Origin: Acinetobacter guerrae
GTDB lineage: Bacteria > Pseudomonadota > Gammaproteobacteria > Pseudomonadales > Moraxellaceae
Length of the DNA stretch: 64,000 bases
NCBI RefSeq assembly: GCF_009372255.1
Contig: NZ_LXGN01000004.1
Span: 1-64,000 of the forward strand
Direction of reading: 5' to 3'
The number at the start of each line of letters is the position of its first letter. Position 1 is the stretch's first letter. The notes under the pieces are model-generated. The model saw only the letters and a program-made list of their open reading frames with translations. It had not been told where the DNA came from and did no database searches. Shown one piece after another: positions 55,919-64,000 of the stretch. The position numbers and the translations under genes are program-made.

Positions 55919-57952
55919 ATGACATCGGCAAGCAATCATCCTACCCGTCGTGATTTACTTAAATGGTTTAGCGGAATTCCTTTCTTGCCACTTGGGGCGA
56001 TGGCAACAGCTGCAACTCTTGCAGGCTGCAACGATAGCGATAATGACACGGCGACTACACCAATTAAACCAGCCAATTTTAAAAATGCAACTTTTACTCC
56101 AATGACAGCACCGACATTGGCTGATCCAGCAGCAATGGCAACCACATCTGTCGGTTCAAAATTAAGTATCTCTTGGGATGATGGTTCAAAAACAGACTAT
56201 CAACTTGGATACAGCTCATTTTTTAAAACAGGTGAAAGCGTTCCTGCCTTAAATGGCGGTACGATCGTTGCTGGTGGTTATTTTGATGTCAATGGTAACC
56301 CAATCAAAGATACGTCTGTTGCAGGTTCAGAGCGCCAATTCTTCTCTGACTGTCCAGATGGTTCATCTTTGATCCAAATTGAAGGGGCTTCTGTTGCGGG
56401 CGTTACCAATCCTGTGTTCCATGTTGTTCAATTTGAATACACGACTAAAAATTTGGCAGGAACCAGCATGTACGGTCAACTGCCATCGCCTATCGCTATT
56501 TTGACGCTTGATCAAGATCAAAAAACAGGTCATTTAACGCTTAAAAAATATTTTAACGTGGATATGTCCAAAGTTCATGGCTTATGGATTACCTGTGGTG
56601 CTAGTCTTTCTCCGTGGAATACACACCTTTCTAGCGAAGAATATGAACCAGATGCATTTAAACAAGGTATTGGTGGCCCAAGTGCGGATGGTATCGGGAC
56701 ATACTATTTTGGCGATGCCTCAAAAGCAAATCCTTATAACTATGGCCACTTACCAGAAATTGTGGTGAATAAAGACGGTTCAGGTACAGCAAAAAAACAT
56801 TTCTGTTTAGGTCGTATTTCACATGAATTGATTCAAGTGATGCCAGATAATCGTACTGCGATTATGGGCGATGACTATACCAATGGCGGTTTCTTTATGT
56901 TCGTGGCAGATAAAGAAAAAGATTTATCTGCGGGAACACTCTATGTTGCCAAATATCTGGATGTATTAACCGAATCGACAACAGCGCGTATTCAGTGGAT
57001 TAAACTGGGATCAACCAACAGTAAAACGATTGAAGATCTTGTCAATGTTCGTGGTATTAAACCCGAAAACATTATGGAAAGTTTAACAACTGATCCAAAT
57101 GATGCAAGTTATACCCAGATTGTACTTGCCAAGAAAAAACTTTGGATCAAACTCAAAACTGCCAACAACGGCTTTACGGATGCAGAAATTCAACTTGCTG
57201 CTGCTTTCCTTGAAACACATCGTTATGCTGCACTTAAAGGCGCAAGTATGGCCTTTACCAAAATGGAAGGCACAACAGTAAATATCAAGGACAAAGTTGG
57301 TTATTCTGCACTGGCCAACATTCAGGACTCTATGGTGAAAGGAGCTTCTGGATGGGTTGAAAGCAATAACGTATCCTTTAGCAAAACCATCAAAGCTGGC
57401 GGTGTATTGGCGCATGATCTCGCATCAGGTCAAGTGGATAGTACTGGTGCAGCCATCAATAGTGACTGGGCAGCAAAACAAAGCCATATGCTGATTGTTG
57501 GCAGTGATACAAGCATCGATAGTCTAGGTAATACAGCCGATCCAAACAATATCGCAAGCCCAGATAACCTCAAATATTCAGAAACATTGCGTACGCTGTT
57601 TATTGGTGAAGACAGTGGTAATCACATCAATAACTTCTTATGGGCATATAATGTCGATAGTAAACAGTTGATTCGATTACTTTCAGCACCAGCAGGCGCC
57701 GAGTCAACAGGTTTACATGCGGTAGATAACGTCAATGGCTGGACGTATATCATGAGTAACTTCCAGCATGCGGGTGACGAATGGGATCGTTTCTATAAAG
57801 TAGATAGCAAAACAGGCGTACGTACTGGTTTAAGTGAAAATGACCAAAAAGTGCTGACTGATGCCATCAATAAAAACTATAACAATGGCTTTGCTGCATC
57901 AGTGGGTTACATTACCGCAGATCCAATTGCACCTTCTGTTGTTAAAAAATAA
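55919..57952 (+). CDS. PhoX-type alkaline phosphatase (DUF839), Tat-exported
   Basis: A 677-residue predicted calcium-dependent phosphomonoesterase of the PhoX family. The N-terminus carries a twin-arginine motif (TRRDLLKWF) and a hydrophobic stretch ending LAGC: a lipobox, which would place the lipidated cysteine at residue 37. The body contains DUF839-typical stretches: CGASLSPWNTHLSSEEYEPD, FCLGRISHEL, MGDDYTNGGFFMFVADKEK and LFIGEDSGNHINNFLWAY, with acid and Cys residues that bind Ca/Fe in characterised relatives. The Pho-box-like repeats and the adjoining tatABC support secretion under phosphate limitation. Confidence 0.88.
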   Translation: MTSASNHPTRRDLLKWFSGIPFLPLGAMATAATLAGCNDSDNDTATTPIKPANFKNATFTPMTAPTLADPAAMATTSVGSKLSISWDDGSKTDYQLGYSSFFKTGESVPALNGGTIVAGGYFDVNGNPIKDTSVAGSERQFFSDCPDGSSLIQIEGASVAGVTNPVFHVVQFEYTTKNLAGTSMYGQLPSPIAILTLDQDQKTGHLTLKKYFNVDMSKVHGLWITCGASLSPWNTHLSSEEYEPDAFKQGIGGPSADGIGTYYFGDASKANPYNYGHLPEIVVNKDGSGTAKKHFCLGRISHELIQVMPDNRTAIMGDDYTNGGFFMFVADKEKDLSAGTLYVAKYLDVLTESTTARIQWIKLGSTNSKTIEDLVNVRGIKPENIMESLTTDPNDASYTQIVLAKKKLWIKLKTANNGFTDAEIQLAAAFLETHRYAALKGASMAFTKMEGTTVNIKDKVGYSALANIQDSMVKGASGWVESNNVSFSKTIKAGGVLAHDLASGQVDSTGAAINSDWAAKQSHMLIVGSDTSIDSLGNTADPNNIASPDNLKYSETLRTLFIGEDSGNHINNFLWAYNVDSKQLIRLLSAPAGAESTGLHAVDNVNGWTYIMSNFQHAGDEWDRFYKVDSKTGVRTGLSENDQKVLTDAINKNYNNGFAASVGYITADPIAPSVVKK

Positions 57953-57966
57953 TTTCAGTGATTTCA

Positions 57967-57994
57967 AACAAAGCTGACTTCGGTCAGCTTTGTT
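57967..57994. terminator. bidirectional terminator between convergent phoX-like and NRDE genes
   Basis: AACAAAGCTGAC-TTCG-GTCAGCTTTGTT, a 12-base stem with UUCG-type loop. The NRDE gene's stop codon (57984-57986) lies inside the stem. Confidence 0.85.
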
Positions 57995-58769
57995 GGTTTA
58001 AGGGAATATTCAAATCTATGATTTGATCTTTTAAATCGCCCCACTGTGTTTTTTCCAGCCAATTCCATTGTTGATTTTTCATGCTTAAAAAATTAGAACA
58101 ACGTGTGCCGTATATAGGGCTTTGAATAAATGTAGATGATAAAAGTTGTTCCATTTCTGAACTAATACCAGTTTTAGGTAAAAGCTCAGGAATCACTTGA
58201 CGTTCATCTTCCAAAATGTCCCATGCAGCATATTCAAAATCATCTTCATTTGCATTGACTTGTAACATAGGCAGAAATTCTTGAGTAAAACGAGTTCTTA
58301 AATGCTTGGTTTTTTCCCAATGCTCTGACATTAAACCATTAGAAACCACATACACGCCTTTGGCTAATACTTGTGGTGCTTCCCCGCGATTACTCATATA
58401 AACCGCCTGAGCTTGATCTCCCATAAATAAATTAAAACCTGCATATTGTTGTTGCCGTTGCTCAAGCTGTTTTGCAAAACGTATCGGCGTTAAATCGGAC
58501 AACAAGAAATCTTCGACCAATGCACCTCTCGATGTGTCATACGTTTTTTTATCCTGACCATCACGAAAATTTGTGACAACCGCCCAACGCCCTGAAGCAG
58601 TCACGCCCATCCACGTGCCACCTGACTGTAAGTCCTGTCCTGCTACAATTGGAAGATTTGACCATTGGTAAAGTTGTGTGGTGGGCCGCGCATAAAATTC
58701 ATCCCGATTTGATAATAAGCAGATCGGCGTTTGTTCTAAAACTTGCCAAGCCAATGCGACAATACACAT
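57984..58769 (-). CDS. NRDE family protein (TANGO2-like)
   Basis: A 261-residue Ntn-hydrolase-like protein. I start at ATG 58769, so Cys2 becomes the exposed N-terminal residue (MCIVALAW), the expected arrangement for the family; a frame up to 58811 adds 14 unlikely residues. The family name motif is in LLSNRDEFYARPT, followed by WMGVTASGRWAVVTNFRD. The human relative TANGO2 has been linked to haem or lipid handling, but the bacterial role is unclear. It converges on the phoX-like gene and diverges from lgt. Confidence 0.82.
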   Translation of the reverse strand: MCIVALAWQVLEQTPICLLSNRDEFYARPTTQLYQWSNLPIVAGQDLQSGGTWMGVTASGRWAVVTNFRDGQDKKTYDTSRGALVEDFLLSDLTPIRFAKQLEQRQQQYAGFNLFMGDQAQAVYMSNRGEAPQVLAKGVYVVSNGLMSEHWEKTKHLRTRFTQEFLPMLQVNANEDDFEYAAWDILEDERQVIPELLPKTGISSEMEQLLSSTFIQSPIYGTRCSNFLSMKNQQWNWLEKTQWGDLKDQIIDLNIPLNQQS

Positions 58770-58863
58770 GATTTTTTTCTCGTCATCTTTTACACATTGA
58801 ATGTACAACATTTTTCTTTTATTCCGTTAGAATCTCACGAAGATAAAAAATCAAGGAATAGGA

Positions 58864-59682
58864 ATGCTGACCTACCCGAATATTGACCCTGTTGCACTGT
58901 CGCTCGGGCCATTGAAAGTCCATTGGTATGGGCTGATGTATCTCTTGGCCTTTTTATGCGCTTGGGGACTTGCTTCTTATCGTGCTAAACAACGTGATGG
59001 CTGGACAGCCGACATGGTTTCCGATCTTGTGTTCTATGGAGCGCTTGGCGTGGTACTGGGTGGGCGTATTGGCTATGTGCTGTTTTATGAGTTTGGCAAG
59101 TTCTTGTCTGATCCACTTTGGTTGTTTCAGGTCTGGACAGGCGGCATGAGTTTTCATGGGGGATTCATCGGGGTCATGCTTGCCATGATTCTCTGGTGCC
59201 GAAAATACCAAAAAACTTGGTTTGAAACACTGGACTTTATTGCGCCTTGTGTTCCGACAGGCTTAATGTTCGGTCGTATTGGTAATTTTATCGGTGGAGA
59301 ATTATATGGTCGTGCAGTTCAAGATCCGAATTATCCATTTGGTATGATCTTTCCAACAGATCCCTTGCATCTGGTACGTCATCCATCGCAAATTTATCAA
59401 GCCGTCTGTGAAGGTCTTATTCTATTTTTAGTGCTCTGGTGGTTTAGCAGTAAACCGCGTCCACGCATGGCTATTTCTGCTCTATTTCTAATCGGTTATG
59501 GTCTAGCTCGATTCAGTATGGAATTTTTCCGTGAGCCAGATGCAGATCAGGGTTTTATTCTATTTGGCTGGATGACCAAAGGACAAATCTTGACAGTACC
59601 CATGATTTTAATTGGTTTATGGATGCTCTGGTACGCCTATAAACGAAAAATTTATGATTGGGGTCCACTAAAGAATCGTTAA
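58864..59682 (+). CDS. lgt: phosphatidylglycerol-prolipoprotein diacylglyceryl transferase
   Basis: Lgt attaches diacylglycerol to the lipobox cysteine of prolipoproteins at the inner membrane. The protein has 272 residues with seven predicted helices. The signature GRIGNFIGGELYGR (catalytic Arg) and the early HWYGLMYLLAFL are intact. GGAATAGGA precedes the ATG. In many bacteria lgt is next to thyA; here thyA lies 3.7 kb downstream with the alkM block between. Confidence 0.96.
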   Translation: MLTYPNIDPVALSLGPLKVHWYGLMYLLAFLCAWGLASYRAKQRDGWTADMVSDLVFYGALGVVLGGRIGYVLFYEFGKFLSDPLWLFQVWTGGMSFHGGFIGVMLAMILWCRKYQKTWFETLDFIAPCVPTGLMFGRIGNFIGGELYGRAVQDPNYPFGMIFPTDPLHLVRHPSQIYQAVCEGLILFLVLWWFSSKPRPRMAISALFLIGYGLARFSMEFFREPDADQGFILFGWMTKGQILTVPMILIGLWMLWYAYKRKIYDWGPLKNR

Positions 59683-59708
59683 AATAGATTTTCAAGCGTA
59701 TTAAATTT

Positions 59709-59738
59709 CGGTCTAGCCAAGAACTAGACCGTTTTTTT
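59709..59738 (+). terminator. lgt terminator
   Basis: CGGTCTAG-CCAAGAA-CTAGACCG followed by seven T, 26 bases after the lgt stop; it may also serve the convergent AraC-type gene. Confidence 0.9.
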
Positions 59739-59755
59739 ATGCTTCATGAAAACGT

Positions 59756-60817
59756 TCAACCTTTATGTTTGAGTCGATACTGTTCTGGTGTCAGGCTGGT
59801 AAGCGCTTTAAAAGCACGGGAAAAATTTGAAGAAGATGAATATCCCAACTCATAAGCGATGTCGGTAATACTGACATTGCTTTGTGTAAGTCGTTGTTTG
59901 GCTCGTGACAATATCACCTCTTTTTTGATTCGATTAAAATCCTTTTCTTGTTTATTTAACTGACGTTGTAAGGTTTTAGTAGAAACATGCAATAACTGAG
60001 CGCATTCGGCCAAAGTCGGTATGTGATAAGTATTCATCAACATCATTCTGATCCATTCAGGGAAATCCTGTCCACGCGTGATTTCCTTCATCTGTTCCTG
60101 ACATTTAATTTCAACCGCTTTTAGTGTCATGTCATCAGCCAAAGGTAATTTATAGTTTAACAATTCCTGAGTAAAAACAATTTTTATTCCTGACTTTAAC
60201 AGAGCATTAAAATGAAATTTGACCTGTTTTAACTGCCGAAAACGATTGAGATACAGCGGCTCATAGGTCGAGAGAAAAATTGAATAACTTGTTGTAACCT
60301 CATCATTAAGCAATTCACAAATATTGTGATGCAATGCCACCGCAATCGCTTCAATATGAAAATTGAGAGTGAGCTGCTCCATCACGACATCAGGTTCAAT
60401 TAATAATTCAAGCTGTTCATGGTCATAACGAATAGATGCCTTAAAACTTGGCATAATCAAATTAAAATAACGTGTCACCAAAATCAGCGCATGTTCTAAG
60501 GTTTCACTGGTTAAAATGGCATATCCCACAAGACTGTGCGAACTTAAACGTAAAGATGCGCCTAATTCAAAAGCTAAATCTCGATTTTCGGGAAAGCTCA
60601 AACAATATTGAATAAATTTTTCAACCTGATTAATCGATACTTTTAAATCTGGTTGCTGCTGAAATTTTAGAACATCAATATCTAGCTCATCAAAAATCGG
60701 CTGCATAGAAATTTGACGTGCCACAAGTAACTCAATCAGTCTGAGATAATAACGCACAGGAATCAGCGGAATATTTTTATTGATCATATAATATTTACAG
60801 GTGGAGAAACCCATCAT
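59756..60817 (-). CDS. AraC-family regulator (AlkR-like)
   Basis: A 353-residue AraC/XylS-type regulator: arabinose-binding-like N-terminal region with ISMQPIFDELDIDVL and SLVGYAILTSETLEHAL, then a C-terminal double helix-turn-helix (PTLAECAQLLHVSTKTLQRQL; SITDIAYELGYSSSSNFSRAF). It lies downstream of alkM and rubA on the same strand. Known AlkR regulators of Acinetobacter activate alkM in response to alkanes, so this is the natural candidate, though in A. baylyi alkR and alkM are divergent. ATG 60787 is an alternative start. Confidence 0.85.
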   Translation of the reverse strand: MMGFSTCKYYMINKNIPLIPVRYYLRLIELLVARQISMQPIFDELDIDVLKFQQQPDLKVSINQVEKFIQYCLSFPENRDLAFELGASLRLSSHSLVGYAILTSETLEHALILVTRYFNLIMPSFKASIRYDHEQLELLIEPDVVMEQLTLNFHIEAIAVALHHNICELLNDEVTTSYSIFLSTYEPLYLNRFRQLKQVKFHFNALLKSGIKIVFTQELLNYKLPLADDMTLKAVEIKCQEQMKEITRGQDFPEWIRMMLMNTYHIPTLAECAQLLHVSTKTLQRQLNKQEKDFNRIKKEVILSRAKQRLTQSNVSITDIAYELGYSSSSNFSRAFKALTSLTPEQYRLKHKG

Positions 60818-60827
60818 CCCAAACTAC

Positions 60828-60860
60828 GCAGAATCTGAACAGAACGCATTCAGATTCTGC
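60828..60860. repeat. 12-bp-stem hairpin between rubredoxin and the AraC gene
   Basis: GCAGAATCTGAA (60828-60839) and TTCAGATTCTGC (60849-60860) are perfect inverse copies with a nine-base loop. No T-run follows on either strand, so it is not a standard terminator; it may protect the alkM-rubA mRNA end or cut expression of the regulator. Confidence 0.75.
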
Positions 60861-60871
60861 TATGACTCAAC

Positions 60872-61036
60872 TTAAATCTCAATCATTTCAAAATCAGCTT
60901 TACTGACACCACAGTCTGGACATGACCAATGTTCAGGTATATCTTCCCAACGTGTACCCGCCATAATCCCCTCATCAGGCCAGCCAATCGCCTCATCATA
61001 AATCCAGCCACAAACAATACATTGGTATTTTTTCAT
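60872..61036 (-). CDS. rubredoxin
   Basis: A 54-residue gene. The product begins [20 protein letters not shown] and contains both iron-binding pairs: Cys6, Cys9 and Cys39, Cys42 (HWSCPDCG). The sequence [14 protein letters not shown] is typical of alkane-hydroxylase rubredoxins (AlkG2 type). It lies directly downstream of alkM with 7 bases between alkM's stop and its ATG, so it should be co-expressed as the electron carrier to the di-iron site. The NADH-dependent rubredoxin reductase is not in the window. Confidence 0.93.
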   Translation of the reverse strand: MKKYQCIVCGWIYDEAIGWPDEGIMAGTRWEDIPEHWSCPDCGVSKADFEMIEI

Positions 61037-61043
61037 TTCAACC

Positions 61044-62258
61044 TCAACTCATATCATCTGTTTGCTCTGTTTTTTTGAAAAGATTTTGATATTTTTTAAG
61101 CAATCTATTACGAGCTTTAGGATATACATTAAGCCGTTCAATTTGTCCTTCATAATGTTGAATGACTCGTTCGTCCATTAATTTAAACCACCATTGGGGA
61201 ATTAATGCTGGAAGTACCATACTGGCGTAACCCGCAGGAAGTTGTGGAACATGTTCAAAATGGCGCAGTGATTGAAAACTGCGTGTCGGATAAGCATGAT
61301 GATCTGAATGGCGCTGCAACTGATACAACAGAACATTACTTAACATACTATTATTGTTCCAGCTATGTTCAGGCATAGTACGCGCATAGCGACCGTTTCC
61401 CAGATCTTCACGCTTTAAACCATAATGTTCCATATAGTTGACCGCTTCGAATAAAGTAATCCCACAAAAAGCCTGTGTAAGTTGGGTGGGAATAATGCGC
61501 GATCCAAAGAGTTTAAGCATCAGCGCATGATATGCGGCGCTAATTACCCAACCATGAATCAACTCATTATCGAATGACCAAAACTTTTTACCTTTGCGCT
61601 CCAAACGACGGGTTTCAATTTCGATTGCAGATTTAAAACTACCGACCACTGTTCTCGGCCAAAATTGCCAGAAACTTTCACCCAATTGTGATGAAGCAGG
61701 ATCTTCAGGCGTAGCAACCCGACGATGATGACCATACGGATGTTCGATCCGAAAATGGTTATACCCCGTAGGCGCCAAACATAGATGAGAAAGATAATGC
61801 TCAAGCTTTCCTTGTTTATGGCTTAACTCATGGGCAGTATTAATTGCGACACCATTGACCACACCCAATAAATGGCCAAATAGAATACGGTCAGCCATCG
61901 GTGTCGATGCCCGACTGACAATATAGTTTCCATAAAGATTGGCAATCAGTTGAAAAGGAATAAAAAGTTTGGTCACTCGTGCATAATAGGGATCCTGCTC
62001 CAAAGCTGCGATTGCTTCTTCAGGTGGATTATCTGGATCTTGTCCCATAATTTTATCTAATGCAGGAATAACCAGATGCAACGCCAACGGCCCAAAAGAT
62101 GCAAATAATTTACGTGTGGCTTTCGGCCCAAATTGGTAACCTAAAAAAGCAGTATTGGCAATATTGGGAATCACCACACCTAACAGCCATAGCTGACGTT
62201 TTTTATCTTTATATGGCTGTCCTTGCTGAACGGGATCAATCTGCGTTATAGCATTCAT
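61044..62258 (-). CDS. alkM: alkane 1-monooxygenase (AlkB/AlkM)
   Basis: Integral-membrane non-haem di-iron enzyme that hydroxylates terminal carbons of alkanes. The protein has 404 residues from the ATG at 62258, preceded by GAGG at eight bases; a longer frame from 62318 lacks support. Hydrophobic helices and the histidine motifs are present: HELSHK (His143, His147), HPYGHHRR (from His173), and LQRHSDHH near residue 320. NYMEHYGL adds the AlkB hallmark. The rubredoxin and AraC-type genes follow on the same strand. A 21-bp-spaced direct repeat lies upstream. Confidence 0.95.
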   Translation of the reverse strand: MNAITQIDPVQQGQPYKDKKRQLWLLGVVIPNIANTAFLGYQFGPKATRKLFASFGPLALHLVIPALDKIMGQDPDNPPEEAIAALEQDPYYARVTKLFIPFQLIANLYGNYIVSRASTPMADRILFGHLLGVVNGVAINTAHELSHKQGKLEHYLSHLCLAPTGYNHFRIEHPYGHHRRVATPEDPASSQLGESFWQFWPRTVVGSFKSAIEIETRRLERKGKKFWSFDNELIHGWVISAAYHALMLKLFGSRIIPTQLTQAFCGITLFEAVNYMEHYGLKREDLGNGRYARTMPEHSWNNNSMLSNVLLYQLQRHSDHHAYPTRSFQSLRHFEHVPQLPAGYASMVLPALIPQWWFKLMDERVIQHYEGQIERLNVYPKARNRLLKKYQNLFKKTEQTDDMS

Positions 62259-62319
62259 CTCTTTATCCTCGACTGAATTCTCGATAAAGAAATTTTGCCA
62301 ATAACGCTGTTTATGCAAT

Positions 62320-62356
62320 ATTCATTTTATGACATTCATCATTCATTTTAAGACAT
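62320..62356 (-). promoter_or_regulatory. 21-bp-spaced direct repeats upstream of alkM
   Basis: ATTCATTTTATGACAT (62320-62335) and ATTCATTTTAAGACAT (62341-62356) match at 15 of 16 bases and are offset by 21 bases, two turns of the helix. They lie 62-98 bases before the alkM start, the spacing AraC-family activators use. Confidence 0.75.
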
Positions 62357-62479
62357 AATCTTAAATATTTATTTTGTTCCTGATCATTCAATTTTTTAAT
62401 AACGTTTGCTACATAATGGCTTCAATACCCTGATTGCTGATTTGTATGTTACATTTTCAGGGTTTCCATTTACGATCCA

Positions 62480-62872
62480 ATGAATATGCTTGAATTCTGG
62501 TTTAGTTCCGATATTTCACGTACTCAAAAAGTTTTGATTTTGATTATTACTTTACTTATTGCGGTTGGCTTGTATCGTTATCACCCTTTGCCTTTGGATA
62601 TTATTTTAATGTTTGCTGGAACAGGCATTATTTTTTTAATCTGCCGCTACTTCAAGCAATATTTTGCTCAAAACAATCCAACTGGATTGCTTTATCGTTT
62701 ATTGACATGGATTCCGATTGCACTGTTACTCACTCTACTTTTTATGAAAACCATGAATAATCTGATGTGGTGGGGCATTCAAGGGATCGCCTTTATGGCA
62801 CTCGCTGTATTTATCTTTTCGCCACAATTCCTGTTTAAATCGAACGCAATCACCCCGCCTAAAGAGCATTAA
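62480..62872 (+). CDS. small four-helix membrane protein, unknown
   Basis: A 130-residue protein (or 128 from the ATG at 62486) with four hydrophobic helices near residues 18-34, 37-56, 70-88 and 94-112. No known motif. It begins MLEFWFSSDISRTQK from 62486, and the next gene begins MLAFWYSERCTRGIK, so the two resemble each other in start, length and topology and are likely diverged tandem copies. It is divergent from alkM with a 221-base gap and may share that promoter region. Function unknown. Confidence 0.65.
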   Translation: MNMLEFWFSSDISRTQKVLILIITLLIAVGLYRYHPLPLDIILMFAGTGIIFLICRYFKQYFAQNNPTGLLYRLLTWIPIALLLTLLFMKTMNNLMWWGIQGIAFMALAVFIFSPQFLFKSNAITPPKEH

Positions 62873-62873
62873 T

Positions 62874-63239
62874 ATGTTAGCTTTTTGGTACTCAGAGCGT
62901 TGTACCCGCGGCATAAAACTTAGTATTTGTATTGCTACATGCTTAATCATCTATATCAGTTCAAGCATTGAGAAATTACCAACTCTTTTTGTTGTCATGA
63001 GTCTGTTACTTGGAATGATCAATCATTTTTTACAGCAAAAAATAAAGCGTATTCAAGCTGACAACCCCTATGCAGAAGGGTTTTCAATCATTGGTTTTGT
63101 TTTTCCCATTATTGCTCTTATTAGCCTCATTTCTTTTTTGCCTCAATTACATAAATGGGCGCTGGCAATACAGGTCATCGGCTTTAGTGCTTTAGGCTTA
63201 TTTATGGTCTCGATTTATCAAAATCGCGCGCCTCGTTAA
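62874..63239 (+). CDS. small four-helix membrane protein, likely sister of the previous gene
   Basis: A 121-residue protein with four hydrophobic stretches (about 15-31, 34-53, 70-89, 95-114) and no recognised motif. Its ATG is one base after the previous stop, so the two are translated together. The shared opening MLxFWxS and equal topology suggest duplication. It may be a paired membrane complex; no partner enzyme is adjacent apart from thyA downstream. Function unknown. Confidence 0.65.
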   Translation: MLAFWYSERCTRGIKLSICIATCLIIYISSSIEKLPTLFVVMSLLLGMINHFLQQKIKRIQADNPYAEGFSIIGFVFPIIALISLISFLPQLHKWALAIQVIGFSALGLFMVSIYQNRAPR

Positions 63240-63348
63240 ACTTCAATTCTGCCTAATTGGCTGTTCATTACCAAGAAAAACCGCTAAGATTTAGGGTTAG
63301 TTTGTACTTATGTACACGCCCAAAAATGACGACATATCAGAGAGCATC

Positions 63349-64000
63349 ATGCGCGCATATTTAGACCTTTTACAACACATCCTCGACAATGGCGGCGACA
63401 AAGGTGACCGCACAGGAACAGGAACACGTTCAGTATTTGGTCATCAAATGCGTTTTGATCTATCTAAAGGTTTTCCTTTACTCACCACTAAAAAAGTCCA
63501 TTTCCGTTCGATTGTGATTGAGCTATTGTGGTTTTTAAAAGGCGATACCAACGTCCAATATCTCAAAGACAATAAAGTCAGCATTTGGGATGAGTGGTCG
63601 ACCGCCGAACAAACGGCTCGATTTGGTCGACCTGAAGGTGAGCTTGGCCCCGTGTATGGTCATCAATGGCGAAACTTCGGCGCAACAAAACAAGCAGATG
63701 GTCGATATAACTCCGATGGTTTTGATCAAATTCAATGGCTGATCAATGAAATTAAAACCAATCCAAATTCTCGTCGTCTGATTGTATCTGGTTGGAACCC
63801 CAATGAAGCAGGTCAGGTTGCACTTCCACCTTGTCATACTTTGTTCCAGTTTTTTGTTCAGGATGGCAAACTTTCCTGCCAACTTTATCAGCGAAGTGCC
63901 GATGTATTTTTAGGCGTGCCATTTAACATTGCCAGTTATGCTTTACTCACACATATGATTGCGCAAGTTTGTGATTTAGGTGTCGGTGATTTTGTCTGGA
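63349..64000 (+). CDS. thyA: thymidylate synthase (partial, runs off the window)
   Basis: The first 217 residues of ThyA, which methylates dUMP to dTMP with methylenetetrahydrofolate. The reading frame is open to the window end at 64000. Visible are [38 protein letters not shown], the catalytic Cys in [12 protein letters not shown], and the dUMP-binding [16 protein letters not shown]. The C-terminal part (to about residue 280 in this group) is outside. GAGAG precedes the ATG. In many bacteria it sits next to lgt. Confidence 0.96.
   Translation, partial: MRAYLDLLQHILDNGGDKGDRTGTGTRSVFGHQMRFDLSKGFPLLTTKKVHFRSIVIELLWFLKGDTNVQYLKDNKVSIWDEWSTAEQTARFGRPEGELGPVYGHQWRNFGATKQADGRYNSDGFDQIQWLINEIKTNPNSRRLIVSGWNPNEAGQVALPPCHTLFQFFVQDGKLSCQLYQRSADVFLGVPFNIASYALLTHMIAQVCDLGVGDFVW

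Noticed and set aside
63303..63316. Operator before thyA
   Set aside because: TGTAC-TTAT-GTACA is only five bases per arm and too easily expected by chance.
1..64000. Mobile elements, prophage or defence islands
   Set aside because: No transposase, integrase, phage structural, restriction or toxin-antitoxin gene was recognised on either strand.

Overview
The window is a chromosomal segment of an Acinetobacter species (Gammaproteobacteria, Moraxellaceae). The assignment rests on the low G+C, TTA/TTG-rich codon use, the split trpFB / trpA-accD-folC arrangement, the PduO-type adenosyltransferase after a B12-controlled btuB, a BarA/GacS-type hybrid kinase, and an AlkM-type alkane hydroxylase with rubredoxin. 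It is core-genome-like: I see no insertion sequence, prophage, integrase or CRISPR array. About 60 protein genes, four tRNA genes, one cobalamin riboswitch and many intrinsic terminators can be supported.

Layout. 0.1-2.4 kb: a YfiR-YfiN-YfiB c-di-GMP signalling operon. 2.4-3.0 kb: a tRNA operon (Pro-Arg-His-Pro) on the minus strand with its own promoter. 3.0-10.2 kb: nadA, argJ, a small exported protein, secA, a 1-Cys peroxiredoxin and a structured 49-bp tandem repeat array. 10.2-21.8 kb: a metallo-hydrolase and phosphatase pair, then SPOR protein-folC-accD-trpA and trpF-trpB, with four unrelated genes between the two trp blocks. 21.9-25.4 kb: cobalamin riboswitch-btuB, adenosyltransferase and a glycerophosphodiesterase. 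25.6-33.1 kb: META lipoprotein, fatty acid desaturase with an operator-like palindrome, and a cysM-exonuclease-rlmD-relA operon. 33.3-39.2 kb: GacS/BarA-type kinase, crotonase, tartronate-semialdehyde-reductase-like gene, hyi-like gene and rsfS. 39.3-44.4 kb: a DUF2059 gene broken by an amber codon, a lipoprotein, clpX, clpP and tig. 44.6-47.7 kb: Fur box, catecholate-siderophore receptor and PiuC dioxygenase. 47.7-53 kb: leuA with an elaborate leader, metX-metW-Sel1 protein and rdgB. 53-59.7 kb: an inverted-repeat element, AEC transporter, tatABC, a PhoX-type Tat lipoprotein with a Pho-box-like site, an NRDE protein and lgt. 59.7-64 kb: AraC regulator, rubredoxin and alkM (alkane oxidation), two small sister membrane proteins, and thyA running off the end.

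How genes work together: TatABC sits beside a Tat substrate that also carries a lipobox, and lgt, which lipidates such proteins, follows. AlkM needs rubredoxin for electrons, and a 21-bp-spaced direct repeat upstream of alkM suits the co-oriented AraC-type regulator. The riboswitch links vitamin B12 level to its outer-membrane receptor. A Fur box controls the siderophore receptor. The least-described elements are regulatory: a Leu-rich 32-codon leader ORF before leuA with complementarity to the leuA ribosome-binding site, a palindrome/direct-repeat cluster further upstream, the 49-bp repeat array after the peroxiredoxin gene, and the alkM operator. No wholly new multi-gene system is evident.
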